From Cacconaster sp045641345 (GTDB lineage Bacteria > Bacteroidota > Bacteroidia > Bacteroidales > UBA932), in contig JAZUGR010000026.1 in NCBI GenBank assembly GCA_045641345.1, positions 1-44,060 of the forward strand: 44,060 nt of DNA. Reading direction: 5' to 3'. The translations under genes and the position numbers were made by a program. Below are positions 25,786-35,575 of the stretch, piece by piece (position 1 is the stretch's first letter; the number at the start of each line of letters is the position of its first letter). Under the pieces are notes generated by a model. It saw only the letters and a program-made list of their open reading frames with translations, was not told the DNA's origin and searched no databases.

Positions 25786-27765
25786 ATGGGCAATACGAAA
25801 AAGAAAAGGGACATAAAGGTGCCGCAGGGGGGAATGAAGCGTTCACCCGGCTGGCTCAGTGTGTTTTACCTTGTACTCATAGGCGCTATAGTGTATGCTA
25901 TGTTCTCGTCGGGAGGCGCCAGCCCCATCAAGAAGGAGTGGACCGAGGTCGAAGAGCAGATACTTCCCGGAGGATATGTCGAAAAGATAGTCTATGTGCG
26001 CAACGAGAGGCGCGGTGAGATATATCTCAATCAGAACGGGGCGCAGCATTATGCCAATATGTTCGGCGGCAAGGCTCCCAAGAACGGGCCTCATTTCTAC
26101 TTTCTGGTAACCGAGAATTTCGATGCCGAGAGCACTCTTGGCGGGATACGCTCGTCGCTTCCCGAAGCCGGGCGCTTCAAGATCGTCACCGAAGAGAAGA
26201 ACTCGAGCTGGATGAAGGTCATTGACTGGCTCCTGTTCCCGGTGCTGATGATAGTGATGTGGATGATAATGTTCCGCCCTATGAACAAGGGTATGGGCGG
26301 CGGAGGAGGAATGTTCGGAGTCGGCAAGTCGCAGGCCAGGCTTTTCGACAGGACAGGTTCCGAAAAGAAGGTGACCTTCAAGGATGTGGCCGGTCTTGAA
26401 GAGGCCAAGGTGGAGGTTGCCGAAATAGTGGATTTCCTCAAGAATCCCAAGAAATACACGGCGCTGGGAGGCAAGATTCCCAAGGGCGCTCTGCTGGTGG
26501 GCCCTCCGGGTACCGGCAAGACCCTCCTCGCCAAGGCCGTGGCCGGTGAGGCCAACGTGCCTTTCTTCTCCATATCGGGGTCGGACTTCGTGGAGATGTT
26601 CGTAGGCGTGGGGGCCTCGCGTGTGCGCGACCTCTTCAGACAGGCCAAGGAAAAGGCGCCCTGCATAGTTTTCATCGACGAGATTGATGCCGTGGGCCGC
26701 GCCCGCAGCAAGAACGCCGGTTTCACCTCCAACGACGAGAGGGAGAACACCCTCAACCAGCTGCTTACCGAAATGGACGGCTTCGGCTCCAATTCGGGCG
26801 TGATAATACTTGCGGCCACCAACCGCGCCGACATACTGGACAGCGCGCTTATGCGTGCCGGCCGTTTCGACAGGCAGATACACGTCGACCTGCCCGAACT
26901 CAAGGAGAGGCTTGAGATATTCAAGGTGCATCTTCGCGGCCTCAAGCTGGAAGACGGATTCCAGGTCGATTTCCTGGCCCGCCATACCCCGGGCTTCTCG
27001 GGAGCCGACATAGCCAACGTGTGCAACGAGGCTGCCCTGATTGCCGCCCGTCACGGCAAGAAAGCGGTACAGAAGCAGGATTTTCTCGATGCAATCGACC
27101 GCATCGTCGGAGGCCTCGAGCGCCGCAGCAAGATAATCACCCCGCAGGAAAAGAATACGATAGCCCATCACGAGGCCGGGCATGCCACCGTGAGCTGGAT
27201 GCTTCCCAATGCCAATCCGCTGCTCAAGGTCACTATAATCCCCCGCGGACAGGCTTTGGGCGCTGCTTGGTATCTCCCGGAGGAGAGGCAGCTCACCACC
27301 AGGGAGCAGATAATGGACGAGATGGCTGCCACCATAGGCGGCCGCGTGGCTGAGGAACTCGTCAACGGGCGCATCTCCACGGGTGCACTGAATGACCTCG
27401 AAAAGCTCACCCGTCAGGCATACGCTATGGTCACCTACTTCGGAATGAGTCCGGAGATAGGCAACGTATCGTACTATGATTCCACCGGCAGGAGCGAGAT
27501 GTCGCTCACCAAGCCGTACAGCGAAAAGACAGCCGAGCTGATAGACTCCGAGGTGAAGCGCCTCGTAGCGCAGGCCCACGCCACAGCAGAGAAGGTGCTC
27601 AAGGAGAATATGGAGGGCTTCGAACGCCTCGCCGCGCTCCTCCTTGAGAAGGAAGTGATATTCTCCGAGGACCTCGAGGCCATCTTCGGCCCACGCAAGG
27701 GCGGGGTCAATCCCAATGAAATGCTTGACAAACAAGATGCCGCAAAAGATGAACACACTGCTTAA
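25786..27765 (+). CDS. ftsH: ATP-dependent zinc metalloprotease FtsH
   Basis: A 659-residue membrane-bound AAA+ protease. It has a first transmembrane helix (about 23-41), a periplasmic domain, and a second helix (about 147-165, LLFPVLMIVMWMIMF). The AAA domain has Walker A GPPGTGKT (about 239-246), Walker B VFIDEIDAVG and the SRH region ATNRADILDSALMRAGRFD. The zinc protease site is HEAGH (462-466). FtsH removes misassembled membrane proteins. The start at MGNTKKK (25786) is used because the longer frame begins upstream of the promoter. It leads a run of seven closely spaced genes. Confidence 0.97.
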   Translation: MGNTKKKRDIKVPQGGMKRSPGWLSVFYLVLIGAIVYAMFSSGGASPIKKEWTEVEEQILPGGYVEKIVYVRNERRGEIYLNQNGAQHYANMFGGKAPKNGPHFYFLVTENFDAESTLGGIRSSLPEAGRFKIVTEEKNSSWMKVIDWLLFPVLMIVMWMIMFRPMNKGMGGGGGMFGVGKSQARLFDRTGSEKKVTFKDVAGLEEAKVEVAEIVDFLKNPKKYTALGGKIPKGALLVGPPGTGKTLLAKAVAGEANVPFFSISGSDFVEMFVGVGASRVRDLFRQAKEKAPCIVFIDEIDAVGRARSKNAGFTSNDERENTLNQLLTEMDGFGSNSGVIILAATNRADILDSALMRAGRFDRQIHVDLPELKERLEIFKVHLRGLKLEDGFQVDFLARHTPGFSGADIANVCNEAALIAARHGKKAVQKQDFLDAIDRIVGGLERRSKIITPQEKNTIAHHEAGHATVSWMLPNANPLLKVTIIPRGQALGAAWYLPEERQLTTREQIMDEMAATIGGRVAEELVNGRISTGALNDLEKLTRQAYAMVTYFGMSPEIGNVSYYDSTGRSEMSLTKPYSEKTAELIDSEVKRLVAQAHATAEKVLKENMEGFERLAALLLEKEVIFSEDLEAIFGPRKGGVNPNEMLDKQDAAKDEHTA

Positions 27766-28591
27766 AAGGTCTCTCAGCGGAGCGCTGTTCCTGGTCGTGC
27801 TTGTAGGGGGGCTGCTTCTGTCGCCCTTCTCGTTCGCCGCATTGATGGCCTTCGTCGTCGAAAGCGCCACCATAGAGTATTACAGGATGACAATCGGGAG
27901 CCGCCGCTACATCAAGGAGATGGTATGCGTGTGTCTCTGCCAGCTGATGGTTTTCTCGGGATGCTTCATCCGGTATCAGGTGGATGCGCAGGCCGGGTCA
28001 ATGCTTCTGGCGGCCGGTCTTGTCGCCGTGTTCGCCGCATTTGCCCTGATGCTTTTCGACTGCCGCCACGACCACGACCTTGATGCGCATCTGTTTTTCC
28101 CGCTGGTGTACGTGCTTCCTGCCGCTTGCGCTTCCACTGTGTTGTGCTACGGCATCACAGGGCAGTACAACCCGTGGCTGGTGCTCGGATTGTTCATCCT
28201 TGCCTGGTCGAACGACGTATTTGCATATATATTCGGAATGTCATTCGGGCAGAGGCCCGGCAGCCGCAAGCTGGCTCCGGATCTTTCGCCCAAGAAATCG
28301 TGGATCGGCGTCATCGGAGGCACGTTCTTCACCTTTCTGGCTGCCGCGGTGGTATGGCTGCTGTTCGGATTCGGGTTCTTCCGCCTCTGTCATTGGATGG
28401 CCGTAGCCGCCATCGTGTCGGTGTTCGGCGTCCTCGGCGACCTGTTCGAGTCGCTCATAAAGCGTCACGCCGCCGTTAAGGATGCAGGTGACATAATCCC
28501 CGGACACGGAGGCGTCCTCGACAGGTTCGACGACATTCTGTTCATATTCCCCCTCACAGCAATTTATCTTTATCTCGCATCAATCCTATAG
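27749..28591 (+). CDS. cdsA: Phosphatidate cytidylyltransferase
   Basis: About 280 residues, an integral membrane enzyme making CDP-diacylglycerol from phosphatidate and CTP. Multiple hydrophobic helices lead to the CDS signature in KRHAAVKDAGDIIPGHGGVLDRFDDI, which matches the PROSITE-type S-x-K-R-x4-K-D...H-G-G-x-x-D-R-x-D pattern. Starts at 27749 (MNTLLKRSL) or 27737 (MPQKMNTLL) overlap the end of ftsH by 17 or 29 bp; I use the first because it opens directly into the membrane region. It is followed after 2 bp by psd, so phospholipid genes are paired here. Confidence 0.93.
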   Translation: MNTLLKRSLSGALFLVVLVGGLLLSPFSFAALMAFVVESATIEYYRMTIGSRRYIKEMVCVCLCQLMVFSGCFIRYQVDAQAGSMLLAAGLVAVFAAFALMLFDCRHDHDLDAHLFFPLVYVLPAACASTVLCYGITGQYNPWLVLGLFILAWSNDVFAYIFGMSFGQRPGSRKLAPDLSPKKSWIGVIGGTFFTFLAAAVVWLLFGFGFFRLCHWMAVAAIVSVFGVLGDLFESLIKRHAAVKDAGDIIPGHGGVLDRFDDILFIFPLTAIYLYLASIL

Positions 28592-28593
28592 CA

Positions 28594-29325
28594 ATGCCAA
28601 AGACTTCGAAAAAGACGCAATTGAAGCGCAAAATCAAGAAACTGAGTCCGCGCCGCATACGTATCCATAAGGAAGGATACAGGATAATCTGTTATAATTC
28701 GGCGCTCTGGATAGTGGTGGCCGCACTGTTCTTCATATTCTGTCCCAACCGTACCGTGGACTGCATAGTTGCGGCATTCTGCATATACTTCGCCGTTTTC
28801 ATGTTCCGGTTCTTCAGGGTTCCCTACAGGGTGCCTATGGTCGACCCGTATCTCGTGGTATCGCCCGGCGACGGCAAGGTGGTGAGCGTGCAGGAGGTGG
28901 AGGAAGACGAGTTCTTCCACTGCAAGTGCATCCGCATATCGATATTCCTCACCTTCTTCGACGTGCATATAACCTGGTCGCCCGCCTCGGGAGAGGTGAC
29001 ATATTACAAGTACCATCCCGGCAAGTATATCTTCGCATTCCATCCCAAGGCATCCGAACTCAATGAGCGTACCACCATAGGTATGCTCACCGATAGCGGC
29101 AACAGGCTGATGTTCCGCCAGATTGCAGGTATAGTCGCCCGCCGCGTGGTGTGCTACGCAAGGGAGGGAGGGCGTCTCGAACAGGCCGAACAGGCCGGCT
29201 TCATCAAGTTCGGCTCGCGTCTCGACGTATTCGTTCCGCTCTCTACGGAGGTCCTGGTCAAGAAGGGCGATTATGTGCGCGGGCAGGAAACGGTGCTTGC
29301 CAAGTGGCAGAACAAACAAAAGTAA
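28594..29325 (+). CDS. psd: Phosphatidylserine decarboxylase (short, pyruvoyl-dependent form)
   Basis: A 243-residue proenzyme. A basic N-terminus is followed by a transmembrane hairpin (about 34-70), then the catalytic domain: VVSPGDGKVV, the FDVHITWSPASGEV block, and the autoprocessing site FGSR (GFIKFGSRLDVFVP), where Gly-Ser cleavage makes the pyruvoyl group. The short form is typical of Bacteroidota and archaea. It makes phosphatidylethanolamine from phosphatidylserine, which needs CDP-diacylglycerol from the neighbouring cdsA product. secA begins 24 bp later. Confidence 0.93.
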   Translation: MPKTSKKTQLKRKIKKLSPRRIRIHKEGYRIICYNSALWIVVAALFFIFCPNRTVDCIVAAFCIYFAVFMFRFFRVPYRVPMVDPYLVVSPGDGKVVSVQEVEEDEFFHCKCIRISIFLTFFDVHITWSPASGEVTYYKYHPGKYIFAFHPKASELNERTTIGMLTDSGNRLMFRQIAGIVARRVVCYAREGGRLEQAEQAGFIKFGSRLDVFVPLSTEVLVKKGDYVRGQETVLAKWQNKQK

Positions 29326-29349
29326 TTACATCGCAAAACATTTTGCACT

Positions 29350-32300
29350 ATGAATATTCTGAAAAAGTTGTTCGGGTCGAAGGCCGACAGGGATTATGCA
29401 GCAATGCTTCCCACCCTTAACGCCATCCTGGCCGAATACGGGAGGGTCGATGTCCTGTCGGATGATGACCTGAGGGCCGAAAGCGCCGCCCTGCGCGCAA
29501 GGATTGCGGGCTATGTGGCGGATGAGGAGGCTCAGATAGCCGTTATAAAGGAGAAACTTTCCGACGTGGAGATAGCGATCTCCCTCAAGGAGAAACTGGC
29601 CACCGAGCAGGACGAACTGGAAAAGAAGGTTGACACGAAACTTGAGGAGGTGCTCTGTGAGGTACTGCCGACGGCTTTCGCCGTGATGAAGTCAACCGCC
29701 CGCAGATTCAAGGAAAACGAAACGATAAGGGTCAGGGCCACCGATTTCGACCGCGCCCTGAGCGCCTCCCACGATTTTGTGGAGATTGCGGGCGAGGATG
29801 CCATCTGGCACAACTCGTGGATGGCCGGAGGCAATACGATAACCTGGGACATGGTCCACTACGACGTGCAGTTGATAGGAGGTATCGTGCTCAACGGCGG
29901 CAAGATAGCCGAGATGGCAACCGGAGAGGGCAAAACGCTAGTGGCCACTCTTCCGGTATTCCTCAATGCCCTCGCAGGAAAGGGCGTCCACGTGGTGACG
30001 GTCAACGACTACCTGGCCAAACGAGATTCCGAATGGATGGGCCCCCTGTATATGTTCCACGGTCTGAGCGTCGATTGCATCGACAAGCACCAGCCCAACT
30101 CCGACGAGCGCAAGAAGGCCTATCTGGCCGACATTACCTTCGGTACCAACAATGAGTTCGGCTTCGACTATCTGCGTGACAATATGGCCATCAATGCCGA
30201 TGACCTGGTGCAGAGGAAGCACCATTTCGCCATAGTCGACGAGGTCGACTCGGTGCTCATCGACGATGCCCGCACGCCTCTCATAATCTCGGGCCCCGTG
30301 CAGCAGGCCGGTGACGAGAGTTTCGTGGAATACCGCCCCTATGTGGAGAAACTCTATCAGGCGCAGCGCCAGATTGTAAACCAGACCCTGGCCGAGGCCA
30401 AGAGGCAGATTGCCGCAGGCGAGGTCGAGGGCAAGGGCGAGATAATGCTGCTGCGTGCCCACAAGGGACTTCCCAAGTACGGCCCGTTGCTCAAGTATCT
30501 GGCCGAGCCCGGTATCAAACAGATTCTCCAGAATGCCGAAAGCAAGATAATACGCGAGGCTTTCTCCGACCGCGACATAGAGCAGAGGATAGTGACCAAC
30601 GAGCTCTATTTCGTTATAGACGAGCAGCAGCGCACGGTGGAACTCACCGACAAGGGCGATGAAGTGCTTGCGGAGGCTGTCGGTGATGCCGACTTCTTCC
30701 TGATGCCCCGTCTGGGCGACGAAACGGCAGCCATCGAGGCTATGGATATCCCTGCCGAGGAGAAGAAGCAGAAGAAAGACGAACTTCAGGCCAACTACTC
30801 CCTCAAGGCGGAGAGGATGCATACGGTCGACCAGCTTCTGAAGGCGTATGCCATGTTCGAGAAGGACGTCGACTATGTGGTGATCGACAATCAGGTCAAG
30901 ATAGTGGACGAGGGTACCGGCCGTATAATGGAGGGACGCCGCTGGAGCGACGGCCTGCACCAGGCCGTGGAGGCCAAGGAGCACGTGAAGGTGGAGGCTG
31001 CCACGCAGACTTTCGCCACCATCACCCTCCAGAACTATTTCAGAATGTACCACAAGCTTTCGGGTATGACCGGTACGGCCGAGACCGAAGCGGGCGAATT
31101 CTGGAACATCTACAAACTCGACGTGGTGGTGATTCCGACCAACCGCCCCGTGCAGCGTATCGACCAGAGCGATCTGGTGTACAAAACCAAGAAGGACAAG
31201 TATGCCGCAGTCATCAATATGGTGGAGGACCTCATTTCCAAGGGGCGTCCCGTACTGGTGGGCACGACATCCGTCGAGATATCCGAGCTGCTGAGCAAGA
31301 TGCTCAAGATAAGGGGCATAAAGCACGACGTTCTGAATGCGAAGCAGCACGCCCGCGAGGCTGAGATAGTGGCGCATGCAGGAGAGCCGGGGCACGTTAC
31401 GATAGCCACCAACATGGCGGGTCGAGGTACCGACATCAAGCTGCCTCCCGAGGTGGTGGAGGCTGGAGGACTTGCCATAATAGGCACCGAACGCCACGAG
31501 AGCCGCCGTGTCGACCGCCAGTTGCGTGGCCGTGCAGGCCGTCAGGGCGACCCGGGATCTTCGATATTCTTCGTGTCGCTTCAGGATGACCTTATGCGAA
31601 TATTCGGGTCGGAGCGCATCTCGGCCGTGGTTGACCGTATGGGTATGGCCGATGGCGAGGCTCTCCAGTCGAAGATGCTTTCCAACTCGATAGAGAAGGC
31701 GCAGCGCAAGGTGGAGGAGAATCACTTCGGGGTGCGCAAGCATCTGGTTGAATACGACGACGTGATGAACTCGCAGCGTCAGGTGGTGTACTCGTCCCGC
31801 CGCAATGCATTGACTGGCGACCGCATCGACGTGGACGTTCTCAACCGCATGGCCGATTACTGCGAGATATTCGCCGAAAACAACAGGGGCGTTCCATATG
31901 CCGGGTTCTGCGAGGAACTGGCCGCCAAACTCTCGATAAGTCCCGATTTCGATGAGAAGTTCTATGAGAGGGCATCTGTCGAAAAGATTGCCGACAGCAT
32001 TCAGGAAACCCTTCAGGCTGCATTGCAGCGTCGTTTTGATTCGCTTGTGGAGATGGCCTGGCCGGTTGTCAGCGGGGTTTACGACACCAAGAGGATGTTC
32101 TATCAGAACATAATGGTGCCGATTACCGACGGCAAGAAGGTGTTTCCCGTGGTGGTCGATTTGCGCAAGGCATACGACACTCATGGCAAAGAGATAATTC
32201 GCTGCCTTGAAAAGACTGTTACGCTGCATGTTATCGATGAGTATTGGAAGGAACACTTGAGGGAGATGGACGACCTCAAGCAGTCTGTCCAGAATGCTTC

Positions 32301-32640
32301 CTACGAGCAGAAGGATCCTATCCTCGTATATAAGCAGGAGAGTTTCAACCTGTTCATTGCGGTGCTCGAGAACATAAGCCGCGACGTGCTGTCGTTCCTG
32401 ATGAGGGCATCCATCTACCTGCGTCAGGACCAGGAGCCTTCGGCTGTGGCCAGCGAGGCTCACGAAAAGCACGCCGATATGAGTAATATGCGTGCCGGTC
32501 GCACCGACCTTGCTGCAGGCGGACCTCGGCAGGAGGTGAGCAACCAGCCTGTGCACGTCGAGAAAAAGATAGGCCGCAATGATCCCTGCCCCTGCGGAAG
32601 CGGCAAGAAATACAAGAACTGTCACGGAAAAGATCTTTAA
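29350..32640 (+). CDS. secA: Protein translocase subunit SecA
   Basis: A 1096-residue motor ATPase that drives proteins through SecYEG. Walker A is ATGEGKT (about 190-196), the DEAD-type motif is VDEVDSVLID, and motif VI lies in QLRGRAGRQGDPGSS. The preprotein cross-linking, helical wing and scaffold domains follow. The C-terminus carries the zinc-binding SEC-C motif DPCPCGSGKKYKNCHG, which binds SecB in other bacteria. It is about 200 residues longer than E. coli SecA, mainly because of insertions near residues 55-120 and in the region between the nucleotide-binding folds, as is usual in Bacteroidota. Confidence 0.97.
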   Translation: MNILKKLFGSKADRDYAAMLPTLNAILAEYGRVDVLSDDDLRAESAALRARIAGYVADEEAQIAVIKEKLSDVEIAISLKEKLATEQDELEKKVDTKLEEVLCEVLPTAFAVMKSTARRFKENETIRVRATDFDRALSASHDFVEIAGEDAIWHNSWMAGGNTITWDMVHYDVQLIGGIVLNGGKIAEMATGEGKTLVATLPVFLNALAGKGVHVVTVNDYLAKRDSEWMGPLYMFHGLSVDCIDKHQPNSDERKKAYLADITFGTNNEFGFDYLRDNMAINADDLVQRKHHFAIVDEVDSVLIDDARTPLIISGPVQQAGDESFVEYRPYVEKLYQAQRQIVNQTLAEAKRQIAAGEVEGKGEIMLLRAHKGLPKYGPLLKYLAEPGIKQILQNAESKIIREAFSDRDIEQRIVTNELYFVIDEQQRTVELTDKGDEVLAEAVGDADFFLMPRLGDETAAIEAMDIPAEEKKQKKDELQANYSLKAERMHTVDQLLKAYAMFEKDVDYVVIDNQVKIVDEGTGRIMEGRRWSDGLHQAVEAKEHVKVEAATQTFATITLQNYFRMYHKLSGMTGTAETEAGEFWNIYKLDVVVIPTNRPVQRIDQSDLVYKTKKDKYAAVINMVEDLISKGRPVLVGTTSVEISELLSKMLKIRGIKHDVLNAKQHAREAEIVAHAGEPGHVTIATNMAGRGTDIKLPPEVVEAGGLAIIGTERHESRRVDRQLRGRAGRQGDPGSSIFFVSLQDDLMRIFGSERISAVVDRMGMADGEALQSKMLSNSIEKAQRKVEENHFGVRKHLVEYDDVMNSQRQVVYSSRRNALTGDRIDVDVLNRMADYCEIFAENNRGVPYAGFCEELAAKLSISPDFDEKFYERASVEKIADSIQETLQAALQRRFDSLVEMAWPVVSGVYDTKRMFYQNIMVPITDGKKVFPVVVDLRKAYDTHGKEIIRCLEKTVTLHVIDEYWKEHLREMDDLKQSVQNASYEQKDPILVYKQESFNLFIAVLENISRDVLSFLMRASIYLRQDQEPSAVASEAHEKHADMSNMRAGRTDLAAGGPRQEVSNQPVHVEKKIGRNDPCPCGSGKKYKNCHGKDL

Positions 32641-32653
32641 TTTGAGAACCGAT

Positions 32654-34045
32654 ATGAAATACGATGTCATTGTAATAGGCGCAGGCCCCGGTGGATACAC
32701 GGCAGCGCTGCGTGCAGCCAAGCTCGGAATGAGCACGGCAGTTGTTGAAAGCTCCAATCTCGGAGGCATCTGCCTCAACTGGGGATGCATTCCCACGAAG
32801 GCTCTTCTCAAGAGTGCACAGGCGCTCCACTATGCGCAGAGCGGTGCTGAGTTCGGGTTCGGTGCGGAGTGTGTGACGGCCGACCTCCAGGCCATGGTCG
32901 CCCGCAGCCGCAAGGTTGCCGAGATGATGAATGCAGGCATAGCGTATCTCTTCAAGAAATACGGTGTCACCCATATCCCCGGTATGGGCAAGGTGCTCGA
33001 CGGCCTGCGTGTGGAGGTTACTCCCGCCGAGGGCGAAAAGAGCATATATGAGGCAGGCAGCATCATCCTTGCCACAGGCTCCCAGCCGGTGTCGCTGCCG
33101 ATGGCTCCCATCGACGGCGAGAAGATAGGCTGCTATTATCAGGCACTTATGCCGGAAGCTCTCCCTTCGAGCCTTGCCGTAATCGGCTCCGGCGCTATCG
33201 GAAGCGAGTTCGCATTCTTCTACCGCTCTCTCGGAGTCGATGTCACCATAATCGAATATATGGACAGGATACTGCCTCTCGAAGACGACGAGGTGAGCGC
33301 GCAGATGAGCCGTTCGTTCCGCAAGGCCGGCATAAAGGTTATGACCTCTTCGGCTGTCAAGAGCGTTGACACGAACGGAGACAAATGCGTCATTACCGTC
33401 GGTACGGCCAAGGGTGACGTCACCCTGGAGGCCGAAAAGGTTCTCTCCGCTGCCGGAGTGCGTCCCAATACCGAAGGAATCGGGCTCGAGGAACTCGGAG
33501 TTGCGCTCGACAAGAAGGGCAAGGTGATTGTGGATGGCCAATACCGCACCAACGTGAAGGGTATCTATGCAATAGGCGACATCATTCCCACCCAGGCTCT
33601 GGCACACGTGGCCGAGGCAGAGGCCATCAGGTGTGTGGAGGGCATCGCCGGGCTTTCTCCCGCTCCGGTGAATTACGACAACATACCGGCCTGCACGTAC
33701 ACCTCCCCCGAAGTCGCTTCGGTCGGAATGACGGAGCGTGCGGTGAAGGCTGCCGGAATCGAATACAAGGTGGGCAAGTTCCCGTTCACTGCCTCGGGCA
33801 AGGCTACCGCAGCCGGCGAGCGTGACGGGTTTGTGAAGATAATAGCCGATGCCGCTTCCGACCGCATCCTCGGAGTCCACATAGTGGGCGCCAACGCTTC
33901 GGAGATGATAGGAGGTATGGTCGTGGCACGCAACCTTGGCGCCACAGCCACCGATGCGGCCCGCAGCGTATTCCCTCATCCCACGATGAGCGAGGCCGTG
34001 ATGGAGGCCGCAGCTGCGCTCCATGGCGAATCGGTACAAATCTGA
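32654..34045 (+). CDS. lpdA: Dihydrolipoyl dehydrogenase
   Basis: A 463-residue FAD enzyme (E3). The FAD fold GAGPGGYTAA is near the N-terminus, the redox disulfide is in GGICLNWGCIPTKALL, the NAD fold is IGSGAIGSEFAFFY, and FAD contact is AIGDIIP. The C-terminal interface has the catalytic His-Glu pair HPTMSE. The start MKYDVIVIG at 32654 lies 13 bp after secA; an earlier frame would overlap secA. It reoxidises lipoamide for 2-oxoacid dehydrogenase or glycine cleavage complexes. No E1/E2 genes are adjacent, so its partner complex is not indicated. Confidence 0.95.
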   Translation: MKYDVIVIGAGPGGYTAALRAAKLGMSTAVVESSNLGGICLNWGCIPTKALLKSAQALHYAQSGAEFGFGAECVTADLQAMVARSRKVAEMMNAGIAYLFKKYGVTHIPGMGKVLDGLRVEVTPAEGEKSIYEAGSIILATGSQPVSLPMAPIDGEKIGCYYQALMPEALPSSLAVIGSGAIGSEFAFFYRSLGVDVTIIEYMDRILPLEDDEVSAQMSRSFRKAGIKVMTSSAVKSVDTNGDKCVITVGTAKGDVTLEAEKVLSAAGVRPNTEGIGLEELGVALDKKGKVIVDGQYRTNVKGIYAIGDIIPTQALAHVAEAEAIRCVEGIAGLSPAPVNYDNIPACTYTSPEVASVGMTERAVKAAGIEYKVGKFPFTASGKATAAGERDGFVKIIADAASDRILGVHIVGANASEMIGGMVVARNLGATATDAARSVFPHPTMSEAVMEAAAALHGESVQI

Positions 34046-34051
34046 TGCACT

Positions 34052-34582
34052 ATGGATCAGAATGAGATTTATTCTCCCAAGTGGAGTCTGGCTGCGATGG
34101 ACGGCCTTCTGCTCTCGCTTATCACCATTGTCACCACGGCGGTCAATATGCTTGCCGGAGTGACGTTCGTGTCGTTCATCTGCTGGGCGGCCAAGACAGG
34201 TTTCTCGATATGGGCGCTTTATTTCTTCATGAAGAGGTTCGCCTCTCTCGGAAGGGGTGAATCCGTATTCGGCTACGGAGTGATGGTGTGCCTGTTTTCG
34301 TCGATCGTCTGTGCGGTGTTCAGCTATGCGGCCTACCGCTGGCTGTTCCCCGACACGATAGTGGAGGCGCTCGATGCCGCGCGCGGAATCCTGCAGCAGC
34401 AGAATTCTCCCGACGAGGCCTTCGATGCGCTCAATATGATAGAAGACAACGCTCCGCAGCTCGCCTGCGCCTCAGCTCTCATCTGGGGGTCGTTGATAGG
34501 CATCATCTTCAGCGCGATACTCTGCCGTCCGGCTTCCTCTTTCAACGAAATTTCGGCCGACGACGGCGAAGAAGAACTTTGA
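34052..34582 (+). CDS. DUF4199 family membrane protein
   Basis: A 176-residue protein with four predicted membrane helices (about 17-36, 40-60, 72-95, 140-160), an amphipathic stretch with DALNMIEDNAP between the third and fourth, and an acidic C-terminus. The arrangement, and the position directly before a GT2 glycosyltransferase with 4 bp between, match the DUF4199-glycosyltransferase pair that recurs in Bacteroidota. The function is unknown; it may help the transferase in the membrane. That is inference from conserved order. Confidence 0.8.
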   Translation: MDQNEIYSPKWSLAAMDGLLLSLITIVTTAVNMLAGVTFVSFICWAAKTGFSIWALYFFMKRFASLGRGESVFGYGVMVCLFSSIVCAVFSYAAYRWLFPDTIVEALDAARGILQQQNSPDEAFDALNMIEDNAPQLACASALIWGSLIGIIFSAILCRPASSFNEISADDGEEEL

Positions 34583-34586
34583 CGGA

Positions 34587-35537
34587 ATGGACCTTTCGAT
34601 AGTAATATCAATCCTCAACGAGGAGGAGTCCCTGCCGGAACTTGTAGAGTGGATAGAACGCTCGCTCAAGCCGCAGGGCTGGACCTATGAAATAATAATG
34701 GTCGATGACGGCAGCAGCGACGGCTCCTGGAATGTGATCGGGCGTCTTGGGGAGGGACACCCCGAGATCCGAGGCATCCGTTTCCGCCGCAACTACGGCA
34801 AATCGGCGGCCCTCTACGAGGGATTCGCCGCCGCTCAGGGAGATATAGTCGTGACGATGGACGCCGATCTGCAGGACAGCCCCGAGGAGATTCCCGAGAT
34901 GGTGAGGATGATCCGCGAAGATGGGTATGATCTGGTGTCGGGATGGAAGAAGAAGCGCTATGACGGCGTCTTCACCAAGAATATTCCGTCCAAGATATAC
35001 AATGCCACCGCGCGTCGTGCCACAGGGCTCAAGTTGCACGATATGAACTGCGGACTCAAGGCTTACCGCAAGGAGGTCGTTAAGAATATAGAGGTGTACG
35101 GCGATATGCACCGTTTCATCCCGTATCTGGCCAAGGAGGCCGGCTTCTCCAGGATAGGGGAGAAGGTGGTGCACCATCAGGCCCGAAAATACGGCAAGAG
35201 CAAGTTCGGTCTAGAGAGATTCATCCACGGCTTCCTCGACCTGATGACGATATGGTTCCTGCAGAAATTCGGCAAGAAGCCTATGCACTTCTTCGGCGCT
35301 ATGGGAACCATCACTTTCGTAATTGGTATTATCATAACGGCTTGTCTTATAGCGAAGAAACTCATCGCCCAGCATAGCGGTGCCGCATTCCGTCAGGTTA
35401 CGGATCAGCCGCTGTTCTATCTGGCGCTTCTCGCCGTCGTACTCGGAGCCTTGATGTTCGTCACCGGTTTCCTCGCCGAACTCATCTCCCGAAGCAGTCA
35501 GGAGCGCAACAAGTACAACGTCAGGGAGAGATTGTAG
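34587..35537 (+). CDS. GT2 family glycosyltransferase, dolichol-phosphate-mannose-synthase-like
   Basis: A 316-residue enzyme. The GT-A catalytic domain begins LSIVISILNEEESLPELVEW and contains VDDGSSDGS and MDADLQDSPEEI, the nucleotide-sugar and metal sites. The Q-A-R-K-Y-GKSKFG motif near residue 200 is typical of polyprenyl-phosphate glycosyltransferases. Two C-terminal transmembrane helices follow (about 232-258 and 275-298). It probably moves a sugar onto a polyprenyl phosphate carrier for envelope glycans. It is the last gene of the ftsH run; a hairpin follows at 35547-35580. Confidence 0.9.
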   Translation: MDLSIVISILNEEESLPELVEWIERSLKPQGWTYEIIMVDDGSSDGSWNVIGRLGEGHPEIRGIRFRRNYGKSAALYEGFAAAQGDIVVTMDADLQDSPEEIPEMVRMIREDGYDLVSGWKKKRYDGVFTKNIPSKIYNATARRATGLKLHDMNCGLKAYRKEVVKNIEVYGDMHRFIPYLAKEAGFSRIGEKVVHHQARKYGKSKFGLERFIHGFLDLMTIWFLQKFGKKPMHFFGAMGTITFVIGIIITACLIAKKLIAQHSGAAFRQVTDQPLFYLALLAVVLGALMFVTGFLAELISRSSQERNKYNVRERL

Positions 35538-35549
35538 GATGCTACGAGT

Positions 35550-35575
35550 CCGCCCAAACCGGCAGGTTCGGGCGG
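35550..35575. terminator. Bidirectional hairpin between convergent genes
   Basis: CCGCCC (35550-35555) and AACC (35557-35560) pair with GGTT (35565-35568) and GGGCGG (35570-35575) around a GGCA loop, leaving one A-C mismatch. It fills the 38-bp gap between the GT2 stop (35537) and the minus-strand hydrolase stop (35576). T tracts are weak, so it may act partly as an mRNA 3' end stabiliser. Confidence 0.6.

Noticed and set aside
25843..27873. 676-codon minus-strand frame opposite ftsH
   Set aside because: An antisense shadow; no recognisable domain.
29938..32811. Very long open frame (957 codons) on the minus strand opposite secA
   Set aside because: It is antisense to a certain gene, has a histidine/leucine-rich composition typical of reversed GC-rich codons, and matches no protein pattern.
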